This document shows, piece after piece, positions 5,382 through 6,589 of a stretch of DNA of 6,589 bases; position 1 is the first letter of the stretch, and each line of letters starts with the position of its first letter. The notes under the pieces were generated by a model. That model saw nothing but the letters and a program-made list of their open reading frames with translations, did not search any database and was not told where the DNA came from. The stretch spans positions 1-6,589 of the forward strand of contig DAOVCL010000114.1 in assembly GCA_030670005.1 (NCBI GenBank). Direction: 5' to 3'. The stretch comes from Candidatus Zixiibacteriota bacterium (GTDB lineage Bacteria; SM23-81; DAOVCL01). A program made the position numbers and the translations under genes.

Positions 5382-5441
5382 GCGGCTTTGCCGCGCTATG
5401 GAAATCTATGTTATGTAAAATTTCCCCATTTGGCTTTGCCA
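5382..5441. repeat. Two small GGCTTTGCC hairpins
   Basis: GCGGC-TTT-GCCGC at 5382-5394 and TGGC-TTT-GCCA at 5431-5441 share the core GGCTTTGCC. The second lies about 22 bp after the tyrosyl-tRNA synthetase stop and is followed on the minus strand by a short AAATTTT, so it might act as a weak terminator for that gene. The whole stretch 4919-5462 holds no gene that I can support. Confidence 0.45.
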
Positions 5442-5462
5442 GCCGAATAGCTCACCTTCCCA

Positions 5463-6589
5463 TTAACCCTTAACCACCTTCAGGAACTTCCTCTTCCCCA
5501 CCCTGAGAATGATCTCCCCCCCTAAGGGGACCTCCAGATCAACATCCTCTATCCTCTTTCCGTTAAGATAAACCCCGCCACCCTTGATCATCCTCCTGGC
5601 CTCCCCTCCGCTGGAGAGAAGGCCAGTGAGGGTAAGAAGCCTTACTATCCAGATATTCGGTTTCTCCCATTTAAGCTGGAAAATAGGGATCTCCTCCGGG
5701 AGTCTCCTCCTCTGGAACACCCTTTCAAATTTTGCCTTCGCTTCCAGGGCGGCCTCCTGACTATGGTAGAGGGAAACGATCTTGGTCGCCAGTTGTTTTT
5801 TGAGCTCCATAGGATTTCGCTGAGGGTCATTTAGTCGACCCTCTATCTGGGAGAGTTCCCCTGGGGAGAGGGGGAGGAGCAATTCGAAATAGGGATAGAT
5901 GAGCTCATCGGGGATGGACATCAGCTTGCCAAACATCTCTCCCGGTTCCTCAGCTACTCCTACATAGTTCCCCAGGCTTTTGCTCATCCTCCTCTTTCCA
6001 TCCAATCCCACCAAAACCGGAAGAGTTATGGCCACCTGAGACTTCTGGCCATAGTCCTTCTGGAGGTCCCTTCCCACCAAGAGGTTAAACTTCTGCTCAG
6101 TGGCCCCGATCTCTACATCAGCCCTGATGGCCACCGAATCATAACCTTGCATCAAGGGGTAGAAGAGCTCATGGATGCTTATGGGGTTCCCCTGAGCGTA
6201 ACGGTTGGAGAAGTCATCCCTTTCCAATATCCGAGCTACGGTATACTTGGCCCCCAACTTCATTATCTCCTCAAAGGACATTTTGGAGAACCATTCCCCA
6301 TTGTAGTGAACCTCGGTCTTCTTCCTGTCTATAACCTTAAAGAACTGGTCCAAGTAGGTCTGTGCATTAAGGGCAACCTCCTCATGGGAGAGCTGGGGCC
6401 TGGTCTGGGAACGGCCGCTGGGGTCACCCACCATCCCGGTATAATCCCCCACGATGAGGACTACCTGATGTCCCAGATCCTGAAACTGCCTCAGCTTTCT
6501 CAGGCCTATGGTGTGGCCGAGGTGAATATCAGGGGCGCTGGGATCAAACCCCTGTTTCACCCGTAGGGGCCTGCCCTCCTTGAGAGATA
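5463..6589 (-). CDS. tyrS: Tyrosyl-tRNA synthetase, 5' end outside window
   Basis: Class I aminoacyl-tRNA synthetase that activates tyrosine with ATP and charges tRNA-Tyr in the cytosol. The frame stays open to the right edge: before GTG 6558-6560 it reads SLKEGRPLR, then VKQGFDPSAPDIHLGHT, so that GTG is an internal valine and about 30 N-terminal residues lie beyond the window. Visible motifs are HLGH (HIGH signature, about 6513-6524), the GDYTGMVGDPSG segment, GYDSVAIRADVEIGATEQKFNLL for tyrosine and tRNA recognition, and RMSKS (KMSKS signature, about 5976-5990). The C-terminal 65 residues (RLLTLTGLLSSGGEARRMI, VYLNGKRIEDVD) form an S4 RNA-binding domain. The layout fits the TyrZ-like bacterial subgroup of about 400 residues. 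The gene is separated from the downstream operon by 544 bp of repeat-rich DNA and is probably transcribed independently. Confidence 0.96.
   Translation of the reverse strand, partial: SLKEGRPLRVKQGFDPSAPDIHLGHTIGLRKLRQFQDLGHQVVLIVGDYTGMVGDPSGRSQTRPQLSHEEVALNAQTYLDQFFKVIDRKKTEVHYNGEWFSKMSFEEIMKLGAKYTVARILERDDFSNRYAQGNPISIHELFYPLMQGYDSVAIRADVEIGATEQKFNLLVGRDLQKDYGQKSQVAITLPVLVGLDGKRRMSKSLGNYVGVAEEPGEMFGKLMSIPDELIYPYFELLLPLSPGELSQIEGRLNDPQRNPMELKKQLATKIVSLYHSQEAALEAKAKFERVFQRRRLPEEIPIFQLKWEKPNIWIVRLLTLTGLLSSGGEARRMIKGGGVYLNGKRIEDVDLEVPLGGEIILRVGKRKFLKVVKG

Noticed and set aside
5185..5418. Plus-strand open frame of 77 codons across the hairpin block
   Set aside because: Its translation is low-complexity and made of inverted and tandem repeats; no domain and no ribosome binding site.
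6558..6560. GTG as the start of tyrosyl-tRNA synthetase
   Set aside because: The frame continues upstream with the family's EGRPLRVKQGFDP sequence, so the GTG is an internal valine.
6147..6566. Plus-strand open frame of 139 codons
   Set aside because: Antisense to the catalytic domain of tyrosyl-tRNA synthetase, whose motifs on the other strand are unambiguous.

Overview
The window reads as a stretch of bacterial chromosome carrying one compact minus-strand gene set, flanked by decayed or repeat-rich DNA. The tyrosyl-tRNA synthetase at the right edge is of the bacterial type (HLGH, MSKS and a C-terminal S4 domain). The protein-coding genes between 1197 and 6589 are rich in AGG/AGA arginine and ATA isoleucine codons and have purine-rich coding strands. 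A radical SAM enzyme and a dinitrogenase-cofactor-type domain suggest an anaerobic lifestyle. No rRNA or other taxonomic marker is present, so I do not assign a phylum; an uncultivated anaerobic lineage would fit.

Layout, left to right. 1-324: start of a SAM-dependent methyltransferase whose 3' end lies beyond the left edge. 325-536: AT-rich, no gene, a possible methyltransferase promoter. 537-836: remnant of a two-helix membrane protein (DUF6141-like), lacking a convincing start and its C-terminal half. 840-1196: no intact gene; most of it is a decayed REP-associated/IS200-type transposase element on the plus strand (about 916-1177), bounded by imperfect inverted repeats. 1197-3975: three overlapping minus-strand genes, in transcription order a metallo-beta-lactamase-fold protein, a three-domain radical SAM protein and a YggS/PLPBP-type PLP-binding protein. 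4050-4918: two more overlapping genes, a GIY-YIG (DUF123-like) protein followed by a zinc-ribbon Nudix hydrolase. 4919-5462: a 540-bp gene-free region packed with inverted repeats and short tandem repeats. 5463-6589: tyrosyl-tRNA synthetase, 5' end outside the window.

The five central genes (4918 down to 1197) probably form one transcription unit: GIY-YIG and Nudix overlap by 4 bp (ATGA), MBL and radical SAM by 4 bp (GTGA), radical SAM and PLPBP by 1 bp (TAATG), and the only gap is about 75 bp. A candidate extended -10 promoter lies at 4991-4999 and a weak terminator-like hairpin at 1154-1177, inside the end of the transposase remnant.

The most unusual gene is the radical SAM protein, which joins an N-terminal NifX/NafY-like domain, a radical SAM core with CX3CX2C, and a C-terminal winged helix. 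Its tight coupling to the MBL protein and the PLP-homeostasis protein hints at a shared cofactor or redox role, which is inference. The most unusual non-coding DNA is the 5151-5441 hairpin and repeat block.
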